9,498 bases of DNA, taken from contig DJXY01000205.1 in NCBI GenBank assembly GCA_002449915.1, forward strand, positions 1-9,498, in the 5' to 3' direction. Made by a program: the position numbers and the translations under genes. Positions 1-6,439 of the stretch are shown in pieces. The notes under the pieces were generated by a model. That model was given only the letters and a program-made list of their open reading frames with translations. It was not told where the DNA came from and did no database searches. The stretch comes from Oribacterium sp. UBA6992. GTDB lineage: Bacteria > Bacillota > Clostridia > Lachnospirales > Lachnospiraceae. How positions within the stretch are numbered: the first letter of the stretch is position 1; each line of letters starts with the position of its first letter.

Positions 1-61
1 TGCATCTCGGGTTCTTGCACTGGAGACATCTCTCGGCCTCCTCAAGTACATGTACAGGCAT
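1..61 (-). CDS. NAD(P)-dependent Fe-S/flavin oxidoreductase, glutamate synthase small-subunit type (N-terminal fragment)
   Basis: Only the first 20 codons are in the window; the gene reads leftward and runs off the left edge. The visible peptide begins MPVHVLEEAERCLQCKNPRC. The Cys-x2-Cys-x4-Cys pattern (Cys12, Cys15, Cys20) is the start of the N-terminal [4Fe-4S]-binding domain shared by glutamate synthase small subunit (GltD/GltA-type), NfnB/SudA-type and PreT-type oxidoreductases. These proteins pass electrons between NAD(P)H, FAD and iron-sulfur clusters in the cytoplasm. The start is supported by a GGGG/AAAGGGG ribosome site 9 bases upstream (71-77). The short lead before the first cysteine resembles the compact clostridial versions more than long GltD forms. 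Which family member it is cannot be decided from 20 residues. Confidence 0.7.
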   Translation of the reverse strand, partial: MPVHVLEEAERCLQCKNPRC

Positions 62-105
62 ATTTATAATCCCCTTTCTTTTACCGATTTCTATTTCCTG
101 CTATC

Positions 106-135
106 AATATATCCGTACATTACAAGAAAATTCAA
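106..135 (-). promoter_or_regulatory. Sigma-A promoter of the leftward oxidoreductase gene
   Basis: On the minus strand a -35 TTGAAT (130-135) and a -10 TATATT (106-111) are separated by 18 bases. Transcription would start near 99 and leave a leader of about 38 bases with the AAAGGGG ribosome site. This is a consensus match by eye only. Confidence 0.5.
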
Positions 136-191
136 GACTTTTTCTCTATTGTACCTATATTAAAAATCCAACTTTATGTTAAGATATTCAC

Positions 192-620
192 ATGCAAAAT
201 ACATGGATTAAAAATCACAAACGAGATGCCATCCTTTTGGTAATCCTGCTGATCATCCTGCTGGGCAGCATGATCACTCTCTATCTTATGAACCGTCTCC
301 ATGGAGAACGGAAGGAAGTCATTATTACGTATGACGGCACAGAAATTGCCAGGGAGCCACTGACAGAAAACAAACGCTTTCTTGTTGCAGATGGACAAAT
401 TGCCGAAATCGGTGACGATGTTACCCTGGAGAGTCTGGGCGATCGGGCTGCAGAGTCCAGGCACCTGCTCAATATCGTGACAATCGCGGATCAGCAGGTA
501 TCTGTCACGGAGGCGAACTGCCCGGACCACATCTGTGTACAGACCGGACCAATCACCGGTAAGGATGACGGCAAGGTCATTGCCTGTCTCCCGCATAAGC
601 TGATCATCAGTGTAGAATAA
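192..620 (+). CDS. NusG domain II-containing membrane-anchored protein
   Basis: This 142-residue protein has a short basic N-terminus, one hydrophobic segment (about residues 13-33) and then an extracytoplasmic domain. The C-terminal part, with ANCPDHICVQTG (residues 108-119) and VIACLPHKLII (129-139), is the hallmark of the NusG_II domain (formerly DUF1312), including Cys110, Cys115 and Cys132. Such single-pass proteins are common in Clostridia, often near ApbE/Rnf-type redox genes; their biochemical role is not settled. No such partners are visible here, though the divergent neighbour is an Fe-S oxidoreductase. The stretch at about residues 72-101 is charged and may be a loop insertion within the domain. 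The ribosome site before 192 is weak, but no other start would keep the basic-then-hydrophobic anchor intact. It is followed by an intrinsic terminator at 701-738. Confidence 0.88.
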   Translation: MQNTWIKNHKRDAILLVILLIILLGSMITLYLMNRLHGERKEVIITYDGTEIAREPLTENKRFLVADGQIAEIGDDVTLESLGDRAAESRHLLNIVTIADQQVSVTEANCPDHICVQTGPITGKDDGKVIACLPHKLIISVE

Positions 621-700
621 TAAAGATTGGTGGATTACACAAAGACAAAAGTATAGGAAACCTCCGGATAATACATTTAAAAACTGAATATTGTGTTAAT

Positions 701-738
701 AAAATGCGGTGTCTCTTGTTTCCGAGACATCGCATTTT
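701..738. terminator. Bidirectional intrinsic terminator between convergent genes
   Basis: AAAATGCGGTGTCTC (701-715) pairs with GAGACATCGCATTTT (724-738) over 15 bp with one G-U wobble and an 8-base loop. The A-rich left and T-rich right flanks give U-rich tails on both strands. It lies between the rightward NusG_II gene (stop 620) and the leftward membrane protein gene (stop 779), so it can end both transcripts. Confidence 0.88.
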
Positions 739-778
739 GTTTCACATTATATGATACATTTCAGTAAAAATCTTTAAG

Positions 779-1006
779 TCAGGATGCCATGGCAGACTCA
801 ATAATTTTACTCATCCGACGGTAAAATACCGCCTTTCTCCGTCTGCGCTTCCGCTCCTCTCCAATCTCATAGATCAGATAGCCTCCGGAAGTCAACATGA
901 TAAATCCAAAAATTCTAAGCTCCGGGATCGTGGAAAGTGCACAGAACAGTCCCAGCGCCAGAATACCAATAAGTACGATTTCAAAAGTCCTAAGATTGAT
1001 TCTCAT
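779..1006 (-). CDS. Small two-helix membrane protein, unknown function
   Basis: I do not recognise this 75-residue protein as a named family. It has two hydrophobic segments, about residues 8-24 and 31-47, joined by a short polar turn (STIPEL). A strongly basic tail follows (EERKRRRRKAVFYRRMSK), which by the positive-inside rule should be cytoplasmic. That predicts a hairpin with both ends inside. The start is well supported: an AGGAAGG ribosome site lies at about 1014-1020, and an extended -10 promoter lies at 1034-1062. It is a single-gene unit ending at the bidirectional terminator 701-738. Possible roles such as a membrane-associated regulator or a small accessory subunit are guesses; nothing in the sequence picks one. 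Confidence 0.72.
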   Translation of the reverse strand: MRINLRTFEIVLIGILALGLFCALSTIPELRIFGFIMLTSGGYLIYEIGEERKRRRRKAVFYRRMSKIIESAMAS

Positions 1007-1033
1007 TTTACTACCTTCCTTTCGACAGGTTTT

Positions 1034-1071
1034 AGTTTATCACAGTACATATGTTTTGTAAACAATTGTTT
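1034..1071 (-). promoter_or_regulatory. Extended -10 promoter with palindrome over the -35, for the small membrane protein
   Basis: On the minus strand the -35 is TTTACA (1057-1062) and the -10 is TAAACT (1034-1039) with a TG one base upstream (extended -10). The spacer is 17 bases. A perfect 12-bp palindrome, AAACAATTGTTT (1060-1071), overlaps the upstream edge of the -35 and could be an operator; that part is inference. Confidence 0.55.
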
Positions 1072-1163
1072 TGAAATATATGTTCTGTGAATGTCTGTTT
1101 GCTTTTTCTTATCTACAGAATATCAGAAGGTATCAGCAAAAAAATGTACATAGAAGCTCACAA

Positions 1164-1193
1164 AAATCCCTCCGGAATTCTCCGGAGGGATTT
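1164..1193 (-). terminator. Intrinsic terminator for leftward transcripts from the glycosylase operon
   Basis: AAATCCCTCCGGA (1164-1176) and TCCGGAGGGATTT (1181-1193) form a perfect 13-bp stem with a 4-base loop. On the minus strand the stem is followed by a run of T residues (GGGATTTTTG). On the plus strand there is no real U-tract. It lies about 200 bases beyond the glycosylase stop and is the best candidate end of that transcript, or of an RNA arising in the gap. Confidence 0.7.
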
Positions 1194-1240
1194 GATGCCG
1201 CAAAGCAAAACCTATGTAATCTTGCGATGTGTAATGTAAA

Positions 1241-1274
1241 GGACTTTACCTAGCCTGAGGCTATGGTAAAGTCC
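1241..1274. other. Strong imperfect hairpin in the 1007-1394 gap
   Basis: GGACTTTACC plus TAGCC (1241-1255) pairs with GGCTA plus GGTAAAGTCC (1259-1274), giving 15 bp with one bulged T and a 3-base loop. Neither side has a convincing U-tract, so it may be a 3'-UTR element, a weak terminator or part of a small RNA. The rest of the 1007-1394 gap, apart from the promoter at 1034-1071 and the terminator at 1164-1193, holds nothing I can identify. Confidence 0.5.
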
Positions 1275-1394
1275 CTTAAAAATACTGCATTTATTACTGC
1301 CTTGACCAATTTATACACCAAAGTTATCTTGATTCGGTGTCATCTTGCAAAAACATAGCCAACGCATTTCCTGAACAATGTAATGGTTTATGAA

Positions 1395-1892
1395 TCAGAG
1401 ATCCTCCGCAATCACACGATACGCCTCAATCAGCTTGTCAAGATGCACAGCGCAGTTTGCCGGTGAAGTCGACGGGAGCTTCACGGCATGCATGCCGGTT
1501 TCCGGATAACAGTATTTCTCATAGTACCGATGCGCAGTTGCACCTGTGCAGAAAACACTCCGGATACGGGTTTCCTTAAGCAGAGCTGCAATATCATTTG
1601 GCACCGGATTTTTGATTGAGGTGTCACTTGCACCACATATGTCGCACTCCGCGAGAGAATCCCAGAGCGCAATATGGTGCCTTAAAAGCATCGCACGCTT
1701 CTCCCCGATCGTTTCCGGCACAGACTCTGATAAAACAGCAGCCATGACCCTCCAGAAACGGTTCTGCGGATGTCCATAGTAAAAGTGCTGCTCTCTGGAT
1801 TTCGGCGACGGAATGGACCCGAGGATCAGGACTCTCGATTCCGCATCATACAGCGGAGGAAAATCATGTGTAACATGCGTATATTCCTTCAT
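1395..1892 (-). CDS. DNA-deoxyinosine (hypoxanthine) glycosylase, uracil-DNA glycosylase superfamily
   Basis: The 165-residue protein is full length for the compact UDG-superfamily enzymes that cut deaminated bases from DNA to start base-excision repair. Motif 1 is ILGSIPSP (residues 23-30) leading into FYYGHPQNRFW (37-47), with Asn44 in the place of the catalytic Asn of the hypoxanthine-DNA glycosylase branch (family 6). Motif 2 is LPSTSPAN (139-146). Lack of the Asp-Pro-Tyr (DPYH) motif of family-1 Ung, and of the iron-sulfur cysteines of families 4 and 5, argues for the Mug/HDG-like branch. The start lies 24 bases after the stop of the SseB-like gene, with only a weak ribosome site, so translation is probably coupled to that gene. 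The substrate (hypoxanthine or uracil) is inferred from family membership. Confidence 0.88.
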   Translation of the reverse strand: MKEYTHVTHDFPPLYDAESRVLILGSIPSPKSREQHFYYGHPQNRFWRVMAAVLSESVPETIGEKRAMLLRHHIALWDSLAECDICGASDTSIKNPVPNDIAALLKETRIRSVFCTGATAHRYYEKYCYPETGMHAVKLPSTSPANCAVHLDKLIEAYRVIAEDL

Positions 1893-1916
1893 ACCTGGTT
1901 CACGTCCGACGTATGC

Positions 1917-2699
1917 TTACTCCATCGGAGTTCTGTCTTCGATCAGGGTAAATGGCTTCCGGTAAAACGGCATGATATCCGCAATGGCATTTTCTCCCGC
2001 CTTGGAGCGTGAGGACAGAAGCGCTACCTCGTGACCACCTGAGAAATCCCTTGCCACATGCATGATGTTGCCAAAAGTCGGCTCTGTCTTACGGATATGG
2101 CTTACGATGATAACCCAGATATCGACACCATTACGGGTGATCTGCCGGAGATAGGCTGCAGAAACATTGGGATCCTGCCGCATCCAGTCCTTAAGTGCAT
2201 CTACCATTTCACTGTAATTGCCGGTCGGCGCATCCAGCTTCACGTCCTTGTCCGCTTCGATGACATTCATATAATGATCCTTTGCCTGATACATCAGCAA
2301 AACGTCGGAAATCAACTGTCTGGCAACGATCATGTTATCTGTACCTGCATTGATCACAATACCTGAAATTCGAGGATCACCCATTGCAGTACGACCGATC
2401 GTATCAAAGGTGCATCTGGTATACTGGTACTTGCCGATATTTTTTTCACCCTTAAAGGTCCGCATCGCTTCCTTGCTGGTAAAGACTGTATAGTAGTGAT
2501 GCTTCTCCTTATCCGCGATCACGCCAAAGGCAGGACGAGTGTTCTCTCCTTCTCCAGCCATCTTTACAGGGATATAAAACACGGCACCCTTAAGCAGAAT
2601 ATCCTCGAAGTTCTCGATATTTTCCTGGGTATTACTTTTTTTAAGCTTCTCCATTGCTGCAAGAAGCGCTTCATTGTTCTGATCTGCGTGATTCGACAT
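1917..2699 (-). CDS. SseB-family protein (enhanced serine sensitivity-like)
   Basis: This 260-residue soluble protein has the two-part layout of SseB proteins. The N-terminal SseB domain covers about residues 30-130: a FYIPV strand near 41, a stretch centred on YYTVFTSKEAMRTF (69-82) typical of the family, and a GIVINAGTDNMIV segment (113-125). A C-terminal domain follows (about 165-255; RQITRNGVDIWVIIVSH near 185-201). The first 28 residues are polar and probably a disordered or helical tail. SseB of E. coli is linked by genetics to serine sensitivity, but its molecular role, and that of Firmicutes homologues, is not established. Start 2699 has an AAAGGAG ribosome site (2705-2711) at 5-base spacing; an ATG at 2703 is out of frame. 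It is the first gene of a two-gene operon with the DNA glycosylase. Confidence 0.82.
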   Translation of the reverse strand: MSNHADQNNEALLAAMEKLKKSNTQENIENFEDILLKGAVFYIPVKMAGEGENTRPAFGVIADKEKHHYYTVFTSKEAMRTFKGEKNIGKYQYTRCTFDTIGRTAMGDPRISGIVINAGTDNMIVARQLISDVLLMYQAKDHYMNVIEADKDVKLDAPTGNYSEMVDALKDWMRQDPNVSAAYLRQITRNGVDIWVIIVSHIRKTEPTFGNIMHVARDFSGGHEVALLSSRSKAGENAIADIMPFYRKPFTLIEDRTPME

Positions 2700-2713
2700 T
2701 CATTCTCCTTTAT

Positions 2714-2725
2714 CGGTATATACCG
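2714..2725. repeat. 12-bp perfect palindrome in the SseB-like gene leader
   Basis: CGGTATATACCG is exactly self-complementary. It sits between the predicted transcription start (about 2742) and the AAAGGAG ribosome site (2705-2711), a place where a repressor could bind or where a small RNA hairpin could lie just above the ribosome site. No known regulator is recognised. Confidence 0.5.
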
Positions 2726-2748
2726 TTTACATGCATAGAATTTAAAGT

Positions 2749-2778
2749 ATTATATCATAAGTACGCCAGCGAATGCAA
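2749..2778 (-). promoter_or_regulatory. Extended -10 promoter of the SseB-glycosylase operon
   Basis: The minus strand carries a perfect TATAAT (2749-2754) preceded by TG at the extended -10 position, with TTGCAT (2773-2778) 18 bases upstream. It lies between the decarboxylase stop (2834) and the SseB-like start. I see no terminator in 2779-2833, so some read-through from the decarboxylase is possible. Confidence 0.68.
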
Positions 2779-2833
2779 ATCAGCGTGATGCCTCATTTCT
2801 CCGCCATCATTCAGATATCATTCACACGCTCGC

Positions 2834-4417
2834 TCAGTCTCTTGACACAACCAGGATCTGGTCCTGCTGATCTCCGGAGCGGGTGAAACGAAGCTCGTAT
2901 CCGGCTTTTCTGAGCTCAGAAAGTGCCTTACGCTCCGAACCGGAAATCAACTCGCCCGGAATCACGAGCGGAATCCCCGGTGGATAACAGTAGACGTATT
3001 CCGCGGATATTCTGCCGGAGCTCTCCCGGATCTCCACATTTTCCGTTGGCTGCCCCACCGCCTCGGAAATAGCCATGCAGGTGAAGGGCGCCGTTTGCAT
3101 CGCTTCCTGAATCAGTAAACTCTCTGTTATATCTTGCTCTGCGTCGCAATCTGAATGCAGTTTATCCACATGTACCCGCTGATTCTCCACGCCTTCTCCT
3201 GCGCTTTCCGTATGGTCAGCAGTAAATGAAACAGCGTCCTTGTCCACATCCGGAGCCGCTGCTTCCACCCGGGCTGCTGCCTCCCGATCCAGCTCCCGCA
3301 GGGCATCCGCAAAGCGAAGAAGCTGTTGCTCATCCTCCCCCGGCCCGGTCATGGCAAGTGCATTGCTTCCCATGCTCATTTCAAGCTCAAAATGATAGTC
3401 CCGGAGGAGCCGGTCCTTAAGCCAGGCTCCGGTAAGCCCCGCGCGTTTTGTATTCACAAGAAGCTTAGACGGGTCAAACGCATAAAAGCCGTGACTCTTA
3501 GCACTGTCCTCCCCATAACAAAGCACATGGTAATACCGGAGATCGGAAATTCTGTCCCGAAACTTTTGAAGCACTTCCTTCCATCTAAGAAAGGATTGCT
3601 CTCCCTCCGTAAGGAGATATTCCGTGCATGCATCCATAGATACCATCAGTGGATACGAAGGCGAGGAAGTCTCAAAAATTCCAAGTCCCTGCTCGATCCG
3701 CTCCTCTGACACAAGGCCCCGGCGAAGGTGCAGGAGAGCGGTCTGCGTAAGGCTCGGCAGCGTTTTATGCAGGCTCTGTACCACAACATCCGCACCGGCA
3801 TGGATCGCACTGTCCGGGAATCCTGCCTTTGGAAACAGCCCGAAATGCGCGCCGTGCGCTTCATCCACAAACAGTGGCACCCCTTCAGCATGACAGATCT
3901 CTGCAATACCGTGAATATCGGAAACTACCCCTTCATACGTAGGGCTTGTGAGGATCACCGCCTGTACATGAGGATTACGCTTCAGCATGTCGCCGACCAT
4001 ATGCGCATCTATGCTTCCGTAAATGCCATACTCCCTGTCAATCGGAGGCATGAGCCAGTGCACTTGTAAGCCACGAAGCTCCAGGATATGAAAGATGGAG
4101 CGGTGACAGTTCCGGGCGACAATGACTTCTCCTCCAAAGGAAGTCATTGCATAAATTCCGGCAAGATTTCCACAGGTACTGCCATTTACAAGATACCAGG
4201 TTCGGTCTGCACCGAAGCACTGCGATGTCCGATCCATTGCCTCACGCAAAATTCCCTCCGCATGATGCAGATCGTCGGTGCCCGAAACCTCCGTAAAATC
4301 CCATGCATAGGGTAGATCCTCCTCCGGCATCAACCGCCGCTTATGTCCCGGCATGTGCAGCGGATAGTTTCCTTCCCGTATGTAATTTTCCAAGTCCTTG
4401 CGAAGCTTTGACTGCAT
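2834..4417 (-). CDS. PLP-dependent Orn/Lys/Arg decarboxylase family enzyme
   Basis: This is a fold-type I PLP enzyme of the compact Bacillus SpeA-like class, which decarboxylates arginine, lysine or ornithine in polyamine or acid-response pathways; the substrate cannot be read from sequence. With start 4417 it has 527 residues: HMPGHKR at 21-27, the PLP-binding DEAHGAH near 185-191, SLHKT with the Schiff-base lysine at 218, and the C-terminal YPPGIPLVIPGE near 478-489. Between the PLP domain and the C-terminal domain lies an unusually long acidic linker (about 375-435). The frame stays open to an ATG at 4507 (557 residues). However, the extra 30 residues do not look like the family, and a good promoter (4478-4507) lies within them. 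An AGGG site 9 bases before 4417 supports the shorter form. Confidence 0.88.
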   Translation of the reverse strand: MQSKLRKDLENYIREGNYPLHMPGHKRRLMPEEDLPYAWDFTEVSGTDDLHHAEGILREAMDRTSQCFGADRTWYLVNGSTCGNLAGIYAMTSFGGEVIVARNCHRSIFHILELRGLQVHWLMPPIDREYGIYGSIDAHMVGDMLKRNPHVQAVILTSPTYEGVVSDIHGIAEICHAEGVPLFVDEAHGAHFGLFPKAGFPDSAIHAGADVVVQSLHKTLPSLTQTALLHLRRGLVSEERIEQGLGIFETSSPSYPLMVSMDACTEYLLTEGEQSFLRWKEVLQKFRDRISDLRYYHVLCYGEDSAKSHGFYAFDPSKLLVNTKRAGLTGAWLKDRLLRDYHFELEMSMGSNALAMTGPGEDEQQLLRFADALRELDREAAARVEAAAPDVDKDAVSFTADHTESAGEGVENQRVHVDKLHSDCDAEQDITESLLIQEAMQTAPFTCMAISEAVGQPTENVEIRESSGRISAEYVYCYPPGIPLVIPGELISGSERKALSELRKAGYELRFTRSGDQQDQILVVSRD

Positions 4418-4477
4418 GCCGTTTTTCCCTGCCCTCCAGTATACAAAATTTCCGTTCATCCGTGGCAGAATAATGAT

Positions 4478-4507
4478 ATCATACTCAGGATCAAAATCAT
4501 CTGACAA
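4478..4507 (-). promoter_or_regulatory. Promoter of the decarboxylase gene, inside the longest reading frame
   Basis: On the minus strand TTGTCA (4502-4507) and TATGAT (4478-4483) are 18 bases apart, each one mismatch from consensus. Transcription would begin near 4471, downstream of the ATG at 4507, which is why start 4417 is preferred. Confidence 0.6.
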
Positions 4508-4547
4508 AATATGGTCAAAATATTAAAAGCACCTGTCCCTCCGGATC

Positions 4548-4576
4548 TTTCCCTGATCTCCATCCTTGTTTATAAT
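4548..4576 (+). promoter_or_regulatory. Promoter of the M3 oligopeptidase gene
   Basis: A perfect -10 TATAAT lies at 4571-4576. The -35 region (around 4548-4553) is poor. It sits back to back with the decarboxylase promoter and lies downstream of the ATG at 4511, so translation must begin later, at 4634. Confidence 0.55.
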
Positions 4577-4614
4577 AGAACTCAAAACCCACAGAAAACT
4601 ACATGTAAAACCAT

Positions 4615-4622
4615 AAAAGGAG
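4615..4622 (+). promoter_or_regulatory. Ribosome binding site deciding the M3 oligopeptidase start
   Basis: AAAAGGAG ends 11 bases before the ATG at 4634. No comparable site precedes the in-frame ATG at 4511. Confidence 0.75.
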
Positions 4623-4633
4623 TTACTACACCA

Positions 4634-6304
4634 ATGAAATTTTCCGAAATGCAATATCAGCGAATTGATTTTGAGAAGGTCCTGTCAGAGCTTAAGGAGC
4701 TGGAGGAAGCGCTTGCGAATGCAGGCTCTGCGGAGGAGCAGTTCGCTGTCCATCAGCGCTTCTACCTACTGCAGGATCATGTTATGACACAATTCACCTT
4801 GGCTACCATACGAAATGACATCAATATGGCAGATGATTTTTACTCGGAGGAGAAGAAATATTACGATGCGGAACTGCCCGGATATCATGCAGCAGTCGTC
4901 TCCTACAAGCATAAGCTTTTCCGCTCTCGCTTCCGTGCGGAACTTACGGAAATTCTAGGACCAGTTGCCTTTAAAAACATGGAACTTGCGGAGAAATCTG
5001 TGAATGAGGCTCTGATTCCTCTCATGCAGGAGGAAAATACGCTCGCAACAGAATATAACAAGCTTCTGGCATCTGCAAGCATTGACTGGCAGGGCGAGAA
5101 AAAAAATCTGTCTCTCATGGAACCGTATCTCCGTCACTGGGACCGGAAGATCCGTGTGGAAGCCTGGCAAAAATATACAGATTTTTTTAGTGAGCATCAG
5201 GAAAAAATCGATGACATCTATGACAAGCTTGTGAAAAACCGTACCGCACAGGGACAGAAAATGGGTTACGACAATTACCTCCCGCTCGGTGACTGCCGTA
5301 TGATGCGGAACTGCTATACCAGGTCCGACATGCAGAACTTCCGGAAGCAGGTAAAAAAGGATCTCGTGCCCTTTGCAGAAAAGCTGCACGAGAGACGGCG
5401 GCAGCGACTGGGGCTTGAGAAGCTCCACTATTATGACGAGGATGTATATTTTACAAACGGAAATCCGTCACCCATTGGTACTCCGGAAGACATTCTTGCC
5501 GCAGGACTCCGGATGTATACAGAGCTCTCTCCGGAAACCGCCCGCTTTATGAAAACCATGTGTGACATGGAGCTTTTTGATGTGGCAGGACGTCCCAACA
5601 AGCGGACCGGAGGATATATGACGATGCTTCCGGACTATAAGGTACCATTTATTTTTGCCAACTTTAATGGAAGCTCCGGAGATGCAGACGTCATCACGCA
5701 CGAGTGCGGTCACGCATTTCAGGGCTACCTTACCGCAGCGGATCCGATCCGGGAGCATAATGATCTTACCATGGACATTGCGGAAAGCCACTCAATGCCG
5801 ATGGAGTTTTTTACCAATCCGTGGATGGAGCTTCTTTTTGGAGCGCGGGCAGAGGACTACCGCACCATGCAGTTTGAGGATGCTGTGACATTCATCCCCT
5901 ACGGCACCATGGTGGATGAATTTCAGGAGATCGTTTACCAGAACCCCGGGCTCACATCTCACGAGCGGGATGCTGTCTGGCTGGATCTTGAAAAGCAGTA
6001 TCGTCCGCACATGGACTATACCGGCAATACATATCTGTCCGCAGGCGGTTTCTGGAAAAAACAGCATCATATTTTTGATCTGCCGCTCTACTATATTGAC
6101 TACTGTCTGGCAGGCACCAACCAGCTTCAGTACAAGCTCTGGATGGGTCGGGATTACCGGGAGGCATGGCAGAGCTATATGAAGCTTGTAAAACTTTCCG
6201 CCTCCGATTTCTTTAATGGCGTAGTAGAAAAGGCAGGACTGATCAATCCCTTTGAGGATGGATGCCTACGCTATATCATAAAAAAACTGGAGAGAGATCT
6301 GTAA
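4634..6304 (+). CDS. M3-family oligoendopeptidase (zinc metallopeptidase, PepF-related)
   Basis: This 556-residue cytoplasmic enzyme should cut short peptides. The zinc site is clear: HECGH at 356-360 gives two His ligands and the catalytic Glu357, and Glu384 in DIAESHSMPMEFF is the third ligand, the spacing expected of family M3. Length and the N-terminus (MKFSEMQYQRIDFEKV) match the shorter 'M3, not PepF' oligoendopeptidases of Firmicutes. There is no signal peptide. The frame is open back to an ATG at 4511, adding 41 residues. That segment is not family-like, contains the promoter, and lacks a ribosome site, so 4634 is chosen. The gene is alone on its strand and converges on the SCIFF maturase. 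A role in trimming the SCIFF peptide is possible only as speculation; general peptide turnover is more likely. Confidence 0.93.
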   Translation: MKFSEMQYQRIDFEKVLSELKELEEALANAGSAEEQFAVHQRFYLLQDHVMTQFTLATIRNDINMADDFYSEEKKYYDAELPGYHAAVVSYKHKLFRSRFRAELTEILGPVAFKNMELAEKSVNEALIPLMQEENTLATEYNKLLASASIDWQGEKKNLSLMEPYLRHWDRKIRVEAWQKYTDFFSEHQEKIDDIYDKLVKNRTAQGQKMGYDNYLPLGDCRMMRNCYTRSDMQNFRKQVKKDLVPFAEKLHERRRQRLGLEKLHYYDEDVYFTNGNPSPIGTPEDILAAGLRMYTELSPETARFMKTMCDMELFDVAGRPNKRTGGYMTMLPDYKVPFIFANFNGSSGDADVITHECGHAFQGYLTAADPIREHNDLTMDIAESHSMPMEFFTNPWMELLFGARAEDYRTMQFEDAVTFIPYGTMVDEFQEIVYQNPGLTSHERDAVWLDLEKQYRPHMDYTGNTYLSAGGFWKKQHHIFDLPLYYIDYCLAGTNQLQYKLWMGRDYREAWQSYMKLVKLSASDFFNGVVEKAGLINPFEDGCLRYIIKKLERDL

Positions 6305-6322
6305 GGACCCTCTCCGGCTTTT
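6287..6322 (+). terminator. Possible terminator overlapping the M3 peptidase stop
   Basis: CTGGAGAG (6287-6294) can pair with CTCTCCGG (6310-6317), 8 bp with one G-U, around a 15-base loop holding the stop codon. CTTTTC follows directly. The long loop makes it only moderately convincing. Confidence 0.4.
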
Positions 6323-6374
6323 CATTGCTGCTGTACTTTTGTCTTATAGCCTGGCTTTATTTATCGTAAACAAT

Positions 6375-6418
6375 ATAGCCTGGAAGCACCGGCTTGATAT
6401 CCGATGCTTCCAGGCTAT
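6375..6418. terminator. Long hairpin between convergent M3 peptidase and SCIFF maturase genes
   Basis: ATAGCCTGGAAGCA (6375-6388) and TGCTTCCAGGCTAT (6405-6418) form a perfect 14-bp stem. A short inner CGG/CCG pairing lies at its top. U-tracts are weak on both sides. By position it should end leftward transcripts from the maturase (stop 6440) and may also stop rightward ones. A further copy of ATAGCCTGG at 6346-6354 could pair with the same right arm. Confidence 0.6.
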
Positions 6419-6439
6419 GCTCTATCTTATGCGCATGGT

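Noticed and set aside
174..596. 140-codon minus-strand frame opposite the NusG_II gene
   Set aside because: Fully antisense to a gene with clear NusG_II motifs; no supporting signals.
1071..1253. 60-codon frame on the plus strand in the gap
   Set aside because: Composition is not protein-like and it runs through the terminator hairpins; no ribosome site.
1300..1390. Short minus-strand frame after the glycosylase (about 18 residues from an internal ATG)
   Set aside because: No ribosome site, no recognisable sequence, and such length is expected by chance.
1917..2738. Several plus-strand frames opposite the SseB-like gene
   Set aside because: All are antisense shadows without ribosome sites or family features.
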